Shown: in pieces, positions 60,722 through 64,000 of the stretch | Position numbering within the stretch: the first letter of the stretch is position 1 | How the letters are laid out: each line of letters starts with the position of its first letter | Assembly: GCF_900091725.1 (NCBI RefSeq) | Contig: NZ_FMBW01000071.1 | Location: 124,001-188,000 of the forward strand | Length of the DNA: 64,000 nt | Direction: 5' to 3' | From: Streptomyces sp. DvalAA-43 | Lineage (GTDB): Bacteria > Actinomycetota > Actinomycetes > Streptomycetales > Streptomycetaceae | Made by a program: the position numbers and the translations under genes | Notes under the pieces: generated by a model | What the model saw: the letters and a program-made list of their open reading frames with translations, nothing else | Told to the model about the DNA's origin: nothing | Database searches by the model: none

Positions 60722-61324
60722 ATGAGTGCTGCACAGGAACCCCACGCCCGTACCGCCCCGACGGTCACGCTGCCCGGTCGGCCCTGCTCGGCCGCCGCGG
60801 CACTGCATGTGGTGGGTGAGAAATGGGCGCTGCTCGCGGTGCGCGAGATCTTCTTCGGCAACCACCGGTTCGAGGCGATCGCCCGCAACACCGGCGCGCC
60901 CCGCGACCGTCTCGCGGTGCGGCTGCGCTCACTGGAGCAGGCGGGGGTGGTGGAGCGGCGGCCCTACAACGAACGCCCGCCGCGCTACGAGTACCACCTG
61001 ACCGATTCCGGACGCGACCTCGCGCCGGTCATCCGGGCGCTGCTGGACTGGGGCGACCGGTGGGTGCGGGAGGACCGGCCGGTGGTCATGCTCCACGAGC
61101 CGGGCGCGGACGGCCGGGCGGATGGACAGACGGATGGACAGGCGGACAGCCGGGCGGATGGGCCTGCGCATGCGCAGGCACCCACGCATGCGCACGATCT
61201 CGATGCGACGTGGATCTGCCGCACCTGCGGCGAGGAAGTCGTGATGAACACGCTGACGGTCGATGTCCGCGCCCCCGGGTGGGACCGCTCGGGCCCCAGG
61301 GCGTCGAGCCCGTCCGACAGCTGA
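60722..61324 (+). CDS. HxlR-family transcriptional regulator
   Basis: 200 aa. The winged helix shows HVVGEKWALLAVREIFFGNHRFEA and APRDRLAVRLRSLEQAGVVERRPY, the HxlR pattern. A Gly/Asp-rich repeat (GADGRADGQTDGQADSRADG) leads to a C-terminal CRTCGEEV motif that may bind zinc or sense redox. ATG 60722 follows two GTG codons. Divergent from the MFS transporter it probably regulates. Confidence 0.88.
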   Translation: MSAAQEPHARTAPTVTLPGRPCSAAAALHVVGEKWALLAVREIFFGNHRFEAIARNTGAPRDRLAVRLRSLEQAGVVERRPYNERPPRYEYHLTDSGRDLAPVIRALLDWGDRWVREDRPVVMLHEPGADGRADGQTDGQADSRADGPAHAQAPTHAHDLDATWICRTCGEEVVMNTLTVDVRAPGWDRSGPRASSPSDS

Positions 61325-61429
61325 CGACCGGCGACCGGCGGCGGTGAGGCCTCAGGCTCGACGGCGTCGACGGCTCGGAGCGTTGGTACTTCTTGGTACT
61401 GCTGGTGCCGCTCGACACCGCTGGTAGCG

Positions 61430-61819
61430 CTAGTACCGCTCGACGAGATGCTCCCGGCCCGCCGGGGGCTCGTACGGCTCGGGCCAGAAGTCGGTGATCC
61501 CGCTGATCCGCCCCGCCGCGTCGAACACGAAGAAATGGATGGCGTGCAGCTCCTCGGCGCCGGCCGTGAAGCGCGTACGGACGGCGGCCTGCCGCCCCTC
61601 GCCGTCGGCCACCACGCGCTCGACGCGGACGCGCCGGTCGCCGGGGTGCTCCCGGTTGAATCTCAGATACCGGTCCTTCCCGCGAATCCGCTCGCGCGCC
61701 TGCGGCAGCTCGTACAGCACCTCGTCGGCCAGCGTCGCGGCGAAGGCGTCCCAGTCGCGGGCTTCGGCCGCGCTCCAGTACGTCTCCGCCACGGCGCGCA
61801 GATCGGCAGTCGTCGTCAT
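61430..61819 (-). CDS. SnoaL-like protein (NTF2 fold) under a damage-type promoter
   Basis: 129 aa. The NTF2/SnoaL-like pattern is visible: AVAETYWSAAEARDWDAFAATLADEVLYELPQ, RIRGKDRYLRFNREHPGDRRV, and IHFFVFDAAGRISGITDFWPEP. Such proteins are cyclases, isomerases or binding proteins; the function is unknown. ATG 61819 has no ribosome site; a RecA-NDp-type promoter ends 7 nt upstream, so it is probably leaderless. Confidence 0.85.
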   Translation of the reverse strand: MTTTADLRAVAETYWSAAEARDWDAFAATLADEVLYELPQARERIRGKDRYLRFNREHPGDRRVRVERVVADGEGRQAAVRTRFTAGAEELHAIHFFVFDAAGRISGITDFWPEPYEPPAGREHLVERY

Positions 61820-61826
61820 GGTTCCG

Positions 61827-61849
61827 AGTCTGAACCCCACCACTGACAA
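61827..61849 (-). promoter_or_regulatory. RecA-NDp (DNA-damage) type promoter of the SnoaL-like gene
   Basis: On the minus strand, TTGTCAGTG (61849-61841), 8 nt, then CAGACT (61832-61827). The upstream element matches the consensus perfectly and the -10 differs at its first base. Confidence 0.7.
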
Positions 61850-61860
61850 TCGGCCGCGGT

Positions 61861-62697
61861 TCAGGAATCGGCCGCCCTGGACGCCTTGATGGAGTACATC
61901 AGCGGGATGCGCGGCCGGTCGGCGGGGAAGCGGTAGAAGCCGTCGCTCTGCCGCTCCAGCGTCGGGAAGCGGGCGAAGAGCGAGGCGTCGTGCTCGTGCA
62001 GGAACTCGATCCGCAGCCCGGCGGCGGCCAGCGCCGACACCACGTCGCCGATCGGGTGCTGCCATTCGACGCTGCGGTTGTGGACGGTGGGCGCGTCGAA
62101 GTCCGCGTACGTGCCGGGCGTCTCGTCCACCCAGGCGTCGCGGCTGAAGTAGTCGTGCTCGACCTTCGTCCCGGTGGCGTCGTCGAGGCAGTCCGTCATC
62201 GGATGGAATTCCGCGAGGTAGAGGAAGCCGCCCGGCGCCACGAGCGAGGCGGCGGTCTCGGCCCAGCGGCGGGTGTCGGGCAGCCAGTTCAGCGCGCCGA
62301 TGCCGGTGTAGACGATGTCGTACGACGAGTCGGGGACGGCCTGCGCCGCGTCGTGGACGTCGGCCGCGACGAACGCCGCCCGGTCCTGGCTGAACCCGAG
62401 CTCACGGGCCAGGGCGCGCGCGGTCTCGACGGCCGGTTCGGAGAAGTCCAGGCCGACGACCTGTGCGGCACCGTGCCGGGCCCAGGAGAGGGTGTCGACC
62501 CCGATGTGGCACTGGAGGTGCAGCAGGGACTTGCCCGTGACGTCCCCGACCTCGGCGAGCTCGAAGTCGCGCAGGGCGTCCTTGCCCGCGCGGAAGGATT
62601 CGAGGTCGTAGAAGTCGCTCGTGGCGTGTATCGGGACCCGCTCGTCCCAGTGCGCGCGGTTTGCCTCGTGCCAGTCGGCAGGGGTCGATGCATGCAT
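61861..62697 (-). CDS. Class I SAM-dependent methyltransferase
   Basis: 278 aa. SAM motif I is SLLHLQCHIGVDTLSWARHG, with VVGLDFSEPAVETA as motif after it, and YDIVYTGIGALNWL as motif IV. The DAWVDETPGTYADFDAP region is typical of this Streptomyces family; substrate unknown. It follows the SnoaL-like gene's promoter region on the same strand, 42 bp upstream of that gene's start; the two may be cotranscribed. Confidence 0.88.
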   Translation of the reverse strand: MHASTPADWHEANRAHWDERVPIHATSDFYDLESFRAGKDALRDFELAEVGDVTGKSLLHLQCHIGVDTLSWARHGAAQVVGLDFSEPAVETARALARELGFSQDRAAFVAADVHDAAQAVPDSSYDIVYTGIGALNWLPDTRRWAETAASLVAPGGFLYLAEFHPMTDCLDDATGTKVEHDYFSRDAWVDETPGTYADFDAPTVHNRSVEWQHPIGDVVSALAAAGLRIEFLHEHDASLFARFPTLERQSDGFYRFPADRPRIPLMYSIKASRAADS

Positions 62698-62706
62698 GCC
62701 GGGAGG

Positions 62707-62715
62707 TTATCCACA
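62707..62715 (+). promoter_or_regulatory. DnaA-box consensus sequence
   Basis: TTATCCACA, the classical DnaA box, in the 70-bp gap between the methyltransferase and peptidase genes. Chance occurrence is possible. Confidence 0.35.
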
Positions 62716-62767
62716 GGCTGAGGACGAGGCGAACGAATTGTCGGCGTTCCGACGCAGAATGGGGGAC

Positions 62768-64000
62768 ATGACTGAGACCAATGGCCCGACGAAGGCCCCT
62801 TCCGCCCAGGCCCACGCTTCCGCCCCGAAGTGGGAGCAGCGCTTCCGGGCGCCGCGCGTGTCGCTGCCCGACTGGGCGGAGGACGCGCCCGACCGCGCGC
62901 TGTTCGTCTCCAATGCCACGGGCACGTACGAGCTGTACGCATGGGACCGTGCCACCGGCGAGCAGCGCCAGGTCACCGACCGGCCGAACGGCACGACGGA
63001 CGGGGTGCTGACGCCCGACGGGGAGTCGGTCTGGTGGTTCGACGACACCGACGGCGACGAGTTCGGGGTGTGGATGCGCCAGCCGTTCCACGGCGCCGGG
63101 GACGGCGGGCCGGGTGCGGTGGTGGACGAACCGGCGGCGCCCGGCCTCGCCCCCTCCTACCCGGCCGGACTCGCGATCGGCCGCGACGGTACGGCGGTGG
63201 TCGGCCGCTCGACCGACGAGGACGGGACGACGATCCATGTCGTACGGCCCGGGGCGGCGCCCGTGGAGATCTACCGCCACCGCGAGTCGGCGGGCGTCGG
63301 TGACCTCAGCCATGACGGGACGCTGATCGCCCTGGAGCACACCGAGCACGGCGACGCGATGCACTCCGCGCTGCGCGTGGTGCGGCCGGACGGGACGACG
63401 GTCGCCGAGCTGGACGACACCGAGGGCGGTACGAAGGAGCTGGGCCTGTCCGTGCTGGGCTTCGCCCCCGTCGCCGGGGACACCCGGCTCCTGGTCGGGC
63501 ACCAGCGGCGGGGCCGCTGGGAGCCGATGATCTGGGATCCGACGACGGGCGAGGAGACGGACCTCGCGATCGATCTGCCCGGCGATGTGGTCGCCGAGTG
63601 GTATCCGGACGCCTCCGCGCTGCTGATCGCGCACGGCTTCGAGGCCCGCAGCGACCTGTGGCGGTACGAGCCGGAGGCGGGCGGCGCCCCCGTCCGGGTG
63701 GAGACCCCCGCGGGTTCGGTGTCGGGTGCCACGGCCCGGCCTGACGGCACGGTGGAGTATCTGTGGTCCTCGGCCGCGCAGCCGCCGGTCATCCGGTCCA
63801 CCTCGGGTGCGGTGGTGCTCGATCCGCCCGGTCCGAAGGCCCCGGCGTCCGTGCCGGTGGAGGACGCGTGGGTGGACGGGCCCGGGGGCCGGGTCCATGC
63901 GCTGGTGCAGCGGCCCGCCGCCCCGGCCGAGGGGCCGTTCCCCACGGTCTTCGAGATCCACGGCGGCCCGACCTGGCACGACAGCGACGCCTTCGCCTCC
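62768..64000 (+). CDS. S9-family peptidase (prolyl oligopeptidase type), partial
   Basis: Begins MTETNGPTKAPSAQA. The visible 411 codons cover a beta-propeller-like region with repeats (DGESVWWFDDTDGD, PDGTTVAELDD) and reach FPTVFEIHGGPTWHDSD, the start of the alpha/beta hydrolase domain. The catalytic Ser, Asp and His lie beyond the right edge. Likely a cytoplasmic acylaminoacyl or prolyl oligopeptidase. Confidence 0.92.
   Translation, partial: MTETNGPTKAPSAQAHASAPKWEQRFRAPRVSLPDWAEDAPDRALFVSNATGTYELYAWDRATGEQRQVTDRPNGTTDGVLTPDGESVWWFDDTDGDEFGVWMRQPFHGAGDGGPGAVVDEPAAPGLAPSYPAGLAIGRDGTAVVGRSTDEDGTTIHVVRPGAAPVEIYRHRESAGVGDLSHDGTLIALEHTEHGDAMHSALRVVRPDGTTVAELDDTEGGTKELGLSVLGFAPVAGDTRLLVGHQRRGRWEPMIWDPTTGEETDLAIDLPGDVVAEWYPDASALLIAHGFEARSDLWRYEPEAGGAPVRVETPAGSVSGATARPDGTVEYLWSSAAQPPVIRSTSGAVVLDPPGPKAPASVPVEDAWVDGPGGRVHALVQRPAAPAEGPFPTVFEIHGGPTWHDSDAFAS

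Noticed and set aside
1..64000. CRISPR array, insertion sequence or antibiotic gene cluster
   Set aside because: No regularly spaced repeats, transposase or modular synthase sequence was seen.

Overview
The window is chromosomal DNA of a Streptomyces or very close relative. It has very high G+C with strong third-position GC bias, GTG and TTG starts, BldG with its partner anti-sigma factor, WblA, a Crp regulator, leaderless promoters and several actinobacterial protein fusions.

Layout. (1) 1-51.5 kb is a conserved actinobacterial core block. It runs holB (partial), a membrane-domain/thymidylate-kinase fusion, topA, a HemK-like methyltransferase, a lipoprotein, the proton pyrophosphatase hppA, the anti-sigma/anti-anti-sigma pair apgA-bldG, and a DEAD/DEAH helicase facing a seven-gene Tad/Flp-type secretion operon (ssd, tadA, tadB, tadC, mini-pilin, tadE and a TadE-like gene). 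Next come a HAD phosphatase, a probable 6S-like RNA, a degenerate Fic-fold protein divergent from a CooC/ParA-like ATPase, a NodB-fold lipoprotein, a SulP/carbonic-anhydrase fusion, acs, nhaA, a holin-X-like protein with an alpha/beta hydrolase, the nth-NUDIX-marP operon, crp, an MBL/NUDIX pair, RidA with DUF4177, two Get3/ArsA-type ATPases, wblA, a class A PBP, YqeY, a metallophosphoesterase and tRNA-Pro(CGG). From recall, gene order largely matches the M. tuberculosis holB/topA ... ssd ... acs ... marP-nth-crp ... whiB4-ponA2 region. hppA, bldG/apgA and the tmk fusion are the Streptomyces-style differences. (2) 51.8-64 kb, beyond the tRNA gene, is a more variable set: a secreted fibronectin-III protein, an SDR/TetR divergent pair with a clear operator, an ECF41 sigma factor opposite a small membrane protein, a secreted SGNH esterase, an MFS/HxlR divergent pair, a SnoaL-like protein, a methyltransferase and the start of an S9 peptidase.

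How the genes work together. DNA replication and repair (holB, tmk, topA, helicase, nth), development and antibiotic control (bldG, apgA, wblA, crp, possible 6S RNA), cell envelope (PBP, Tad system, MarP) and acetate/ion/pH metabolism (acs, nhaA, hppA, carbonic anhydrase) lie side by side, with convergent ends separated by perfect hairpin terminators. Three unlinked genes (nth, the HemK-like methyltransferase and the SnoaL-like protein) carry the same DNA-damage (RecA-NDp type) promoter motif directly before the start codon. That suggests the last two belong to the damage response.

No prophage, insertion sequence, CRISPR array or biosynthetic gene cluster was recognised. The most interesting signals are the shared damage promoters, the 6S-like RNA locus, the doubly degenerate Fic protein, the ECF41 unit with its own candidate target promoter, and the unusual fusions and in-frame low-complexity expansions.
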